Shown one piece after another: positions 13,401-25,000 of a DNA stretch of 64,000 nucleotides. The notes below the pieces were generated by a model. That model had not been told where the DNA came from and did no database searches. It worked only from the letters and a program-made list of their open reading frames with translations. The DNA comes from Hyaloscypha bicolor E (Eukaryota > Ascomycota > Leotiomycetes > Helotiales > Hyaloscyphaceae). The DNA lies in contig NW_020194558.1 of the NCBI RefSeq assembly GCF_002865645.1, positions 682,001 to 746,000 on the forward strand, read 5' to 3'. A program made the position numbers and the translations under genes. Each line of letters begins with the position of its first letter. Positions within the stretch are counted from its first letter, which is position 1.

Positions 13401-13960
13401 ATAATTTATAAGAGAGACTTTAGGGCAAGAGTTCTTATTAGGGAATATAAAAAGAAAGATAATTATATAAATAATATTAGTATAGAAATTAATATAAAAT
13501 ACCTATTTCTAATTTACTAAGCTATTTATAAATACTTCTTTAATTATAGGCCCCAAGACTATTCCGAGACCCTAGATAAGACTAGTACCTCCGAGATAGA
13601 TAAAATATTTATATATAGTAGTTATAATAGCTAGTAAACCTATAGTACTAATATATATCCCTAATTCTCCCAGACTACAAATAATATATTTAATAATTAG
13701 GACAGCTATTAATAGAGCTATACTATAGGTTATTAAGCCGATTTCGAAAAGAATAATATAAAGAATATAGGTCTACTTTATATTAAACTATTTATAAATC
13801 CTGGCTCAAACCAAGTTCATTAGTACTATACTAATTAAAAAGATAATACTAAGCTAATTAAGCTTAGTAACTATATTAAAATATATACTAATAACTAGTT
13901 AGATATCTATAATAATAATATTATTAAATATAAAAAGAAATATTAAGCCGAGAATTAAGT
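10491..13960. other. AT-rich RIP-degraded sequence with unidentified decayed frames
   Basis: Several plus-strand frames can be read through former CAA/CAG/TGG stops, for example about 11800-12060 (helical, K/E/L-rich, coiled-coil-like) and about 12430-12700, and about 13320-13800 (low-complexity Y/N/S/Q-rich). None shows a motif I recognise. Both ordinary host genes and retroelement fragments remain possible. Confidence 0.35.
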
Positions 13961-13965
13961 AGATA

Positions 13966-14520
13966 ACTAAGACCTATTATAAATTATTAATATCTCAAAA
14001 AGGAAGTTCTTTTACTAGTTTCGGCTTTCCTTTCTTAGTATTAATCTCGTTTATAAATATAATAGAGTTATTTCTGAATATATTAGAGATATCTTTCTGA
14101 GTTAATATAGGAAACTTTTAATTTAATCTAGAAGCTATTTCCTTTTCCTTTTTTATTAAATAAATATAACTTTTAAAAGAATAAGAGAAAAGAAATTCAG
14201 ACTTGATTTTCAAACTTTTTAAAGAATAATTAAAGAAGAAATCCCAAATTAAATATAGTAATTTCGGGAGCTCTAGAAAATAATATAAATAGTAATTACT
14301 ATAAAGAATTAAGCTAAAATATACCCAAATTATTATTAGCCTATTTGTCTTATTCTTTAATAATAATTATTAATATATTATCTCGGGAATAAAAAGGCTT
14401 TACTATAATTCCGTTAGACTATATAACTAGTTCTTGTACTATATTTATAACTATTTACTAGTAAAATGAGAATCCGCTATTTCTACTAGTATATTTTCTA
14501 AATAATAATCTTATTAATAA
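13966..14520 (+). pseudogene. Unidentified RIP-degraded gene remnant
   Basis: A single plus-strand frame can be followed for about 180 codons. Its interruptions are almost all TAA, TAG or TGA in positions expected for Q or W (for example TTC-TGA-GTT and AAA-TGA-GAA). The inferred product starts hydrophobic and continues as a charged, R/K/E/L-rich helical region ending in aromatic-rich sequence. I do not recognise the family. It lies directly upstream of a 13-bp minisatellite and of the reductase-like remnant on the same strand, and could be part of the same gene or its neighbour. Confidence 0.4.
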
Positions 14521-14532
14521 TTAAATCAAGTA

Positions 14533-14601
14533 AACCAGGATTCAAAGCCAGGATTCAGAGCCAAGATTTAGAGCTAGGATATAGAACCAGGATATAGAAC
14601 T
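14533..14601 (+). repeat. 13-bp minisatellite, locus A
   Basis: About five tandem copies of a 13-bp unit related to AGGATATAGAACC / AGGATTCAGAGCC. The same unit occurs at four other places in the window. It lies between two decayed plus-strand frames. Confidence 0.8.
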
Positions 14602-14605
14602 AATA

Positions 14606-16053
14606 TAAGTATAGATAAGAGAAAATAATTAGGCAAATACTCTTAATTTATTAAGACTAGTATATATAAGTAACTAACTATATTAAAATATAAGAAACTA
14701 GCTTATAGAATACTAGTATACTATTAGAAATAAGCTTTAATTAAAGAATAATAATTTATAGTAGCTTATATCCAAGATAAAATATAGGTCTTTACTAAGA
14801 TAAATAAAATAAAAAATCCTACTAGTAAACTACTTTCTCTTTTTAATTACTTTAGGAGTTTTAAACTATTTCTATATTAAATAATAGTAGAAATCTATAA
14901 GTTCTATAAAAACCAAGTAGTCTTTTTAATAGGAGCAACTAGTAACCTCGGAGATTGCCTTTTATATAAGCTTAGTATTATTCTTAATATATAATAGCTA
15001 TATATTCTAATCTATAAATTCGAGAATATAGCTTTAGAATAATAGAAATATATTATACCTAAGTAATTTTAATATATTAAAGACTAAATTAAAATCAGAA
15101 AAACTATTCTTATTCCTAGTAATATAATAAAGAAATACTATAGTATTATTACTAAAACTCTTTATAAAATTAAATAAGAAGTTATAATAATTATTTATAC
15201 TATTATAAATATTAGCTTCCAAATACCTTTCTTAAAAGTTATTTTAAATAACTGCTTGCTCTTACTTTAGCTAGGAACCTTAATAATAAAAATAACTAGA
15301 CTTTAATACTTTATTTAAGTTTCTAGTATATATATAAATTCCTTTTTCCCTAATAGCCCTATAAATGAAAAAGTATATTATTTATCTAACCTTAATAATA
15401 TAGAAAAAGAGCTTAAAGAAATTTTATAAACTAGTATAATAAGATATTTATAAGGCTTCCTTTAGATATATATATATATTCTAAATAACTAATAAAATAA
15501 TTAATAATTACAAGATTTCCTAATTTGCCTATTTTATTCTTATAATTTACTAGTATTAGACTTACTATTACTTAGTTCTATAAAATATACGGGCTATAGG
15601 AATTATATCTTATATTTATATTTTATATTCGCATAATATAGCTAATAAGAGAAAAAAGTATCTAGTATATATTAATCCGTAGTAATAATATCCTTAATGA
15701 AATTCCGGTAAATATAGTTATAAATGTTTTATTCTAATATATCTATTTAGATACTTAAGAAGTAGTTTATATATCTTTATTATATTATATTCCTAAAATA
15801 CTATAGTAAATAATAGAATAATTATTTAAGTACCTTCTAGTTTATTAGATTATAAGAATAGTAATACTAGTCTTTATTAGAAATAAAAGAATTAAATAAA
15901 GTAAGAAAATAAAGTTTTATAGAATTAGATCTCAGGTATAAGAATTTTATATTCTATTATTATATTATTTAGGAAGTTTTAGTAGGCCTTTAAGATTTGG
16001 TTTAAGTAACTATAATATTAATTACTTTATTAAACTTAGAATAAGGGCTATTT
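14606..16053 (+). pseudogene. RIP-destroyed acyl-CoA/thioester reductase-like gene (NAD_binding_4)
   Basis: A single plus-strand frame about 480 codons long can be read through many TAA/TAG codons. Near 14918 it contains VVFLIGATSNLGDCLLYKL, matching the VFLTGATGxLGxxLLxxL nucleotide-binding glycine motif of extended short-chain dehydrogenases of the fatty acyl-CoA reductase / NRPS thioester-reductase type. About 90 codons later comes a block resembling the VxVIIHTAANISF strand, then YFIQVSSIYINSF, corresponding to the catalytic-region F(V)QVSSAYVNS segment, and NNILNEIPVNIVINVLF near 15690, corresponding to the GSNILDEIPVDLVANLL block. The order and spacing fit the family. Such enzymes reduce acyl thioesters to aldehydes or alcohols with NADPH. 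Whether an adenylation domain preceded it cannot be seen. No start codon or introns assigned; the gene is dead. Confidence 0.7.
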
Positions 16054-19000
16054 TCTATAAGAACTTTAGTAAAGAAAAGTATTATATATAAAAGAAAAGT
16101 GGAATTAACTAGTAAATACTAGTATTAGTAAAACTATAATAATCTGGAATATGATTTATCTAAAGTTCTTACCTTAGGTTTATTAGTTAAAAAAGAAATT
16201 AAAGTAATTTCGAAATTACTATAAGTACTAAACTTGTTTATAATAGTTTATCTCATAGTATAGTTCTTTAAAGCCTAGTTTAGTAAGTTTAATTAGTACT
16301 AGAATATGTAGTAGTAATAAGAATTTGAACTAAAATAGTAGAAAGCTATTTAAATAAACTCTAAAGTAGCTATCTAATAGTATATTAGGCTATGGGATAC
16401 CTGTTTTAGTTTCAGACAAGTAAATTAAAAGAAGACTATAAAAATATTAGATTCAAATATATTATCTTAGCTATAATCTATTCTAATTATACTTGGCTCT
16501 ATATAATATGAGTTTATATAGGAATAAATAAAAGCCCTATATCTATTATTTATTAATTAGTAAAAAACCATATATCTCTCGACTTATTTTAATTACTATT
16601 AATTATAGAATTACTTTCTTATCTTATTACTATTAAATTAAGTAGTTTTAAGGCCAAGGCTTAGAGTACTAATCTTAGTACTTTTAAAGACATATAGGCT
16701 ATAATTTTATAAATCCCATTTCTTAAAACCCTAACTAATATATAATTATTAGAATTAAGGACCCTATTAAATAGTTATATATAAAAGCCAAGAAATAAAA
16801 CATATAACTTTGAATTAAATAAAATATTAATTATAGATAAGAGATTTATTTAGAAGTCAGCTTTATAAATAAAACCTTAAAATACTATTATATTTAATAT
16901 TAATAGATTAAGAAAAAAAACAAGAAATATAAATCATATCTAAAAAATAATAAGATTAGCTAGCTTATAAAAAGAAAATACAGATGTAATTATTTAATAA
17001 ATTATATAATTATAGTTATTAAACTTTTCTTTAAAAGAAAGATTACTATATTTTAAATAAAAATAGGAAATATACCCGAAAAAATTCATTATTAAGAACA
17101 AAAAGTGAATTAGTATTAAAAGCTTACCCAAAGGCTATATATATTATATAAGTAAGATACTTTAGTATTCGAATAGTAATAAACTATTTATAAAAAACTT
17201 TATCTTATAAATATTTTATTCAAATATCTAACTTCCTGCCTTTAAGGTCATAAAATAATAATAAGCTTTTTTAATTTATAAAAATTTATAATTTTATAAG
17301 TAATAAATCCCTGACTACTAATTATAAGAAATAGGTAACTACGGAATTTCTAAGCTTCTTTCCTAAATTAAGTATAACTAAGCCCTGTATAACTTCCTAA
17401 ATTATATCTAAATAAAATATACTAATAATTTATTATATATTAGATTAGAAAATATAAGATATAATATAACTAGAACTTCTTAAAAAGCAAGAGTACTAAT
17501 ACTTTATAATATATTCTTTTATTAAAGATAATATTACCTGGCTTGCTTATTATATTTATACTTATAGGAAATATAGAATTAGAAGTATTATTTAAAAGCA
17601 AAACTCGATTTCTTAAGAATCTCTTAAATATTTGCCTATTTTTTCCTAAAAAAGTTAAGTTAAGTTATTTTACTATACTATATTATATCTAACCCGTAAC
17701 TTTAATTATTAGAGGTAACTAAAGTATTATACTAGATAAGAGAGACTTTAATACCTAGATTTAGGGATTTAGAAATTATATAATAAAAGTAATATAAGGT
17801 TATAGACTAGTAATTTATTATATACTTAAAATAATCCGGATAGAAGGTTCCTTTATTAGAATTATTAAATTCTCTACTAGTATAATTATAGCTTATATAT
17901 TAGTATCTTTTATAAAGTATTAAGTATTCTTTAAGCTTATATAAATCTTATAAATTAATTCAAATATATATTCTTTTAATATTCCTAATTCTTATAAATA
18001 TAATTAGCTAGACTTATATAATATATAGCTACTTCTATTTCTATTTTATTTTATTATTTATTATAGTAGTTTTATATTATTTTATCCTTAGTATAAATCT
18101 CTATACTATTTATAAATTCAAATACCTGTTTTATATTTTATTAGAAATTTTAATATAGTTATATCCGAGAATAATATATTAAAGTTTATAGGAAAATATA
18201 AGAACTAACTAATAAAGTACTATTTAGATATTTATTTTATATTAAAAAATAAAATATTTCAGAAAATTATATTAGATTTTATAAGAAAATAGCTAAAAAT
18301 AGACTTAATAGAAGTTATAAAAATAAAGAGAAAAAGAGGCAAAATATAAATATATAGAGGCGGCTTTTAAATTTATAAGAATATTAAATTATATTAATTT
18401 TTCTCTATAGGCCAACTTTCGGGCTAATAGTAAAAATAATACTTTATTACTAGTATTTTTTATATTTAATATTATATTTAAGAAATTACTTAATTATTTC
18501 TCTAGTTATCCTATTAATAATCTTTATATTAGAGTAATTCTAGTATTAATTTATTTTAATTTCCCGACAAATATTATTTACTATTAATAATAAATACCTA
18601 TTTCTATAATTATATATCTTTCTTTTCTCGAAAATAAATTCTAGCTCTTTTAGACTTAATTACATTTTCTTTAAGAGTATTATATTAAAATACCTAAAGT
18701 AATAGCTATTCTTAATATTTATTCTTATTTTTTAAAACTCTTATAGCTTAACTTTTCTTATATATTTGAGAATATTATTAGAAACTATAATTATATCTTA
18801 TAAAAATATAATATATTTAAGTAATAATTTGCTCTAAAAAAGTAATTTATATATTTTAAGAGCTTTAATATATAATTTATAGCAGGTATAAAAGAAAGCA
18901 AGTAATTAGTTATTAGACTTAAATAATTTAGTAAATCTAATATTATCCTAGCAGATTATATTAATGCTTTATAGAAGGGTAATATTTCAGATTTTAATAT

Positions 19001-19960
19001 AAAGCTTATTAGGAAAAGAGGAAAATAGACAGAATTCATTAAGAATTAATATAGTATATTACTCGTTTCCTGAATTCGTTACTAATACTATTATATATAT
19101 TTAGGAATAGTTATATTACTAGTAATTAAATCTAATAGTTTATTAATAGAATAATAATAGAAAAAGATAAATCTATAAATTATATAAATTTTATATATTA
19201 CTATTTAGTAAGATAATACTAGTATTTATTATAGTTTTAATAAAAAAAGAAAATATAAAGGCTAGTATTTTATATAAATAAAGTTTATATAAAATTCCTT
19301 GTCTCTTAGTTAAACTGGTTAGTATATAATCTTTTAAAGCCAAATAGGGCCTATTAATTCATCTAACTACTTAATTTAGTAATAGTTAGTATCTTAGCTA
19401 AGATATATAATAAGCTATAAAGTTATTCTATTAATATATCTAGTAAAGATTAAATATTAAAAACCCGTTTTCCTAAATTCTAAAGGCTTATTAAAAAGAA
19501 AAAGAATAATAAATTTTAAAGCTTCATCTAATATATTATTATATAAGAAATAAAATCAAGCTATTATATATTATAAAAATAATTATATTCCGGATAGCTA
19601 GTATTATAATATATATAATTTAGTTATAATAGCTTCGAAATTATATAAGGTAATTATTACTAAGAAATAGAATAAAAATAGGCTAATATTAAATTCCTCT
19701 ATTTAAACTATATACTAAATATATATTCAGGTAGTAATATAAGTATTCTAGAAAATAGCCCCGAAGTATCTATATTTAGCTTCTAGTAAGACTAAATAGT
19801 AAATACTAAAAATAAGTACTTTTCTAGAACTAGTTCTGGCTCCGGAAAAATAGCCCGTTTCTAATATTACTATAAAAGTTCTATTTTAAACCATAATCTT
19901 ATATATACTATTTATACTAATTACTAAGTATAATAAACGTCTTATATATTATATATATAA
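16054..19960. other. AT-rich RIP-degraded sequence with unidentified frames
   Basis: Extremely AT-rich. A plus-strand frame with few interruptions is visible around 17640-17940 and another around 18170-18420, rich in I, K, Y and R after mutation. I cannot name either. The rest shows no supportable feature. Confidence 0.35.
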
Positions 19961-19965
19961 CCAAG

Positions 19966-20040
19966 AACTAGGATATATAACTAGGATTTATAACTAGGGT
20001 TTATAACTATGGTTTATAACTAGGATCTATAACTATAATA
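19966..20040 (+). repeat. 13-bp minisatellite, locus B
   Basis: Five to six tandem copies of a 13-bp unit close to AGGATTTATAACT, a RIP-shifted version of the unit at 14533 and 42034. The flank to the right shares an AT-rich segment (AGAAAATAA, then AATACTC and TTTATTA) with the flank at locus A. Confidence 0.75.
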
Positions 20041-20863
20041 TATAATATAACTAAAAAATAGAATTCTAAAAGAAAATAAGAATAAATTAGAGCTAATACT
20101 CGAATTTATTAGCTATACTTAATTTTCTAAAGACATAAGCTAATTATATATTATATTATAAGCTCTATAAAAAAGCCCAAATCTCTTAGCCTTATCTAAG
20201 AGCTTAACTAATTCATGTTTTATTATATATTATAATAAGTAATAAAAATTTTTTTATTATTATTAAGAAATCCTAAAAACTTACTTAGCTAAATAAGTTA
20301 TATATTATAGGAAAGTTCAAGTTCTATATTCTAATAATGTATTTATTAACTAGTAATAATTTGAAATTTAATATATATTATTACTATTTATATAAATTCT
20401 TTATAATAAATTTAAAAACTAATTAGAATTACCTAAAATATATTTCTTATCTTCGAAAATAAAATACTAAAATGCCTTAAAATTACTTAGCTACTTTTTT
20501 TTAGAATAATATTAAAACTATAGGCCTTACTAGTATTATAAATATAAAATTATTAGTATTATCCGGTTATTATATTATTATTACTATAAATACTATCCTA
20601 TTTATTTCTAATAGTATAATAGCTATTTCCTTTCTCTTTACTATAATATTTAATAGTATATAAACTAGTATATTTAGCTAGTTAACCTAGCTAACTAGTA
20701 ATTACTTACTAGATTTAGTAATAAATATTATTTATATAAGGTTCTATTTAAACTCTAAAAAGAGTAACTTAGTAAAGTTTACTAAAATTAGATTAGAAAT
20801 ATTTAAGATAGGAAATATAGATAATAGAACTTTAGTATTATAAAACCCAGAAATAATAAATAA

Positions 20864-22090
20864 GAGAGTAAGGTTATATACCCAAATATTACTAATACTG
20901 GTATTAAAAGAAGCTAAATTAGGTACTTTCCCTTAAATATATTAAAAGAAAATATTATAGCAAGATTTAATAGTAATTATTAATAATACGAATTATATAA
21001 ATAGTAAATCCGTAATTATAAAGCATTTAGCGAGCCTAATAATTATACTAATACTAATAGAAATAATTATACTAGCTAGCTTAAAGAATTCCTTAGTTAA
21101 GTTAACTAAAAAGAAATAGTTATAAGGAAAGACGAGATATATATTATAGATTTTAATGAAATTAGAAATAATAATAATATATATTTCTTTTTACTATAAG
21201 AGAGTTAGGTTAGTATTTATAGGTTTAGAAATAATAATACTTATAATAATAACCTTAGTAATAATCTTAATAGTATTAATAGCCGGTTCTCTTCCTACTA
21301 TACTTTATTTATAGTTAGTATAAGCAAGTATCTCGTTCAAGCAAGTATCCCAGCGAGATTTTATATAAGAAAACCCTACTAAATAATTTTTTTGCGAATT
21401 TAGGCATTTTCGCCTATACTTTTATACTTAAAAACCTCGCAAAACCGTTGCAATTTGGTTATAAACTAATAAATAAACCTATATAAGAACTTAAATCTTT
21501 ATTTTAGCTTTCTAGACTTATTTCTTTATATATATAAATATATATTAAAAATTATTAGATCGGGTATTAAGGAGAGGGCTGAGTTATTCTTATTTTAAAA
21601 CGATTTTTAAGGCGAAAATTTGTGGTTTTCCCTACTAAAATCTCGCTGGGACACTTGCTTAAATAAGACACTTGCTTATATTAACTATAAGCAAAGTATA
21701 GTAGGAAGAGAACCGGCTATTATTCAAATACCCAATTATATTCTATTTTATAATATTAGCCAAGCTAGCCTAGAAGAATAATAGCTTTAAATTTTCAAGA
21801 AAGAGAACTACCTGAAAATTCTTAACTCTATTTACTAAAATAAATAATAGTATATTAGTATTTAGTAAGCTATTCCTTACTATATCTAGAGTACTATTAT
21901 AAAGTAATACTATAATAATAAGGCTTCCTATAGTAATCTAAGATATATAAATAAGGCTATTTATAATAATAATAAAATATATATTTATATTTAGAAAAAT
22001 AAAAATAAAAGTTAATAATATAAAAAACTAGTTAATTAATAAGTTTCTTTTAACTTATTTAATATCCGCAGATATTATATTATATAGGAT
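20864..22090 (+). pseudogene. Unidentified RIP-degraded frame split by a MITE
   Basis: From 20864 to the left edge of the 21.3-kb MITE a plus-strand frame is readable through CAA/CAG-derived stops. A frame of the same style resumes immediately after the MITE (21722 onward) and runs to about 22090. The inferred product is rich in N, Y, R, E and Q. I do not recognise it. The simplest reading is one gene or retroelement ORF into which the MITE inserted; two unrelated frames flanking the element cannot be excluded. Confidence 0.4.
21280..21720. mobile_element. MITE with about 95-bp terminal inverted repeats
   Basis: The ends are long inverted repeats: left TAGCCGGTTCTCTTCCTACT and right its reverse complement, with homology extending about 95 bp inward through two direct sub-repeats of AAGCAAGTRTC and a CCCAGCGAGATTTT block. 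The element is bounded by TA on both sides, consistent with a Tc1/mariner-type TA target duplication. The roughly 240-bp interior has no coding capacity. The right arm keeps more C and G (GTGTCCC) than the left (GTATCCC), so the arms have taken different C-to-T changes. Confidence 0.85.
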
Positions 22091-22099
22091 CCGATTTCT

Positions 22100-25000
22100 A
22101 ACTTTTTCCGTAAGTTATTCTAATAGCTATTAATAATAGATATTATACTAATTTCTAATTTAAATAAATAATTATTTATATAAAAATTGAATTCGAAATA
22201 TATTCTTATTTAAAAAAAAACAAATTAGGTAATACGAGTTTTTTTAGTAAATTATTTTTAGTAAGATCTATTTCCAAATATCTATAACTTTACTTCTTAT
22301 TATTATTCTAGATTAGAGCCAATTCTTACTTATTTAACTTATATTCAAATTTATAAATACTATTTTCGGTTTCTAATAATAGCTTATAAATTAATCTTAG
22401 AATAAGTAATTAAACTTAAAATAAAAGTAATATATTTAATTTCAGGTTCTTTTATAGCTTTTATTATAATGAATTCAGAATATAGAATATTAAATATAAA
22501 TTATATTAAATCTTTATTAATAAATATAATAAAATATATTCCTAATTCTATATATAATAAAAGAAAATTTACTAATTAAGTAAATATATAATAATTAGAA
22601 ACGGTACTATAGGCAAGACTTGTTTTCTTATTAGCTATATTAAGAATAAGTTTCCTATTAAATATATTTCTATTATTTTTAATAATTATATAATAATTAT
22701 TATATAAGTTATAATATTATAATACTAATTCGGGAATATCTAATATCTTTTTCTTTATAAGATTAGAGACAAGCTATATTTACTTGAATTATTTAATATA
22801 GCTAGTTAAGAAAATTATAACTATCTAAGGCTATTTTCTTATCCTAAGACGAATATATTTTTAATCTGCTTTTCTATAGTATTCTAGATATCTTTTTAAA
22901 ATATATATAAGAAATAAGTTCCTGAAATATCTTATTACTATTCGGGTATTTCCTTTTTAATTATTAGTATATAAACTAATTTAAGAAAAAATACTACTAT
23001 ATTAGAAAAGCTAGCTAAGTAAAAGAAACTACTAGTTAGGAAAAATCTTAGTAAGAAAATAGTAAAGAAAGAGAATATAATTAAGTATATTAAATATAGT
23101 ATTTTTCTAAATAAAAATAGGAAAATAAAGGCTGTTTTTAATAAAATATATTAAAATAAAATATATTAATTATTATATATTCTAATATTTAATTTATTAT
23201 AGGTAATATTTATAATACTTAAATTATTAATATAAAAGAAAAAGCTATTAAATAGATATTTTCTATTATAGTACAACTACTTTTAGGAGATATTAAAAGA
23301 TTATATAGTATTAGGAAATATTATTTATATTTAATATTAAGATCTAAGATCTAGCTAAAAATATAATCCAAGTTACTTAGTATTTTATTATAATAATATT
23401 AATAATATATTATAGCTTTAGAATTAATCTATAATATAGCTATATTTCTCTAATATCTAAATAAGGTAAATATCTTTATTTTAATCTTTATTACTACTAT
23501 TTTCTATCTAATAAAATATACTAACTATAGCCTCCTATAACTTCTATATTACTATTTTAACTAACTCTATATTCTTTAAACTAAATTTAGCTTAAATATT
23601 TACTAAAATTTATTTATATTCTTTTATTACTACCTTACTTTTTTAGTATATAAAAATTAACTTTATATCTTTATTATTAATACCTGGTCTATATATAAAT
23701 ACTTAAATATAATTCTTTATAAAAAATTAGTTTTAAGCTAACTAAGAATCTATATTCTTTTCTATAGTAATTACTAAAACTTCTTTATTATTATTAACTA
23801 TTATATATAAGAGTAATATATTTTCTGGATATATTAGATATAATAAAGCTATTACTAGATTATTTATATCTAAAGAAGAAAGAATAAAATAATTATTTTA
23901 TATTAAGTTAATTAAAGAATAATGAATTATTTTATAAGAAAGTAATATAGGATTTTAGTATAAGAACTAAAAACTATTATTTCTTTTAAATATTATAATA
24001 TATATTTCTAGTAAAATTACCGGGTAAATTATTTTACTAATATCTCTAACTCGAATAAATAGCTTAATTCTTTATACTCTAAAGGAAAATTTCTTCTTTT
24101 TAAAACTATTAGTATATACTTATATTTCCTGCCAAGAGCCTCAATTATATTTAAGTATAATTAGATATCTAAATACTTAATTATAACTGCTTTTAGCGAA
24201 TTATAAATATATAAATAGTCTAAATATATTAAATACGAAACTAGAATAATATCTAAAGCTTCTTTCTCTTAACTCATTTAATATATATTTCTCTAGCTTT
24301 GCTTTAATTATATAGTCTTATAGTAATAGTAGCTATAATAAACTATAGTAATATAAATATAAAAGTTTCTATAATATATTTTACTTTTAATAAATATTAA
24401 AGAAACGAGGTTTCCTAATATAAGATAATTAAAAGTACTTACTCTAGCAGGGTTTAGAAAAAGAGGAAGAAAGAGTACTAGGAGCTTTGGGAAAACAAAT
24501 AGCTTACTTAGAATAAGATAAGAATAATAGGATCTTTAAAATATAACTAGATATAGCTAGATAGCTACAAGTATCTAGAAATAAATCTAACTAAAATAAT
24601 TAATTAAAAGACTAGTAATACTTAATTCGCCTTCTTATATAAAATATAGCTTATATAAGATAGGTCTAATATAGGTACCCTTATTATAATAGCTATTTCT
24701 GGATCTAATTACTCGAAATTTCTTTATATTATTAAGCTTACTTCTAGAAGTAAACTTATTTAAGCTATAAAATATATTAAGCTTATAAAGAGTTCCAGTT
24801 TTTTCTTTTATCTAAATACTCTATTTTCCTTATAATAAAAATACACGATACTAAATAATAATATTCTATTCTATTATATCTAATATATTTTTAGGATATA
24901 AACTAATAGTAATAAGATTAAGGAAATCTAATAATAGGCTAAGAATAAAAGAATATTATAATATTAGTATAATATTTTAAAAGCTAAAATAAATATCTTA

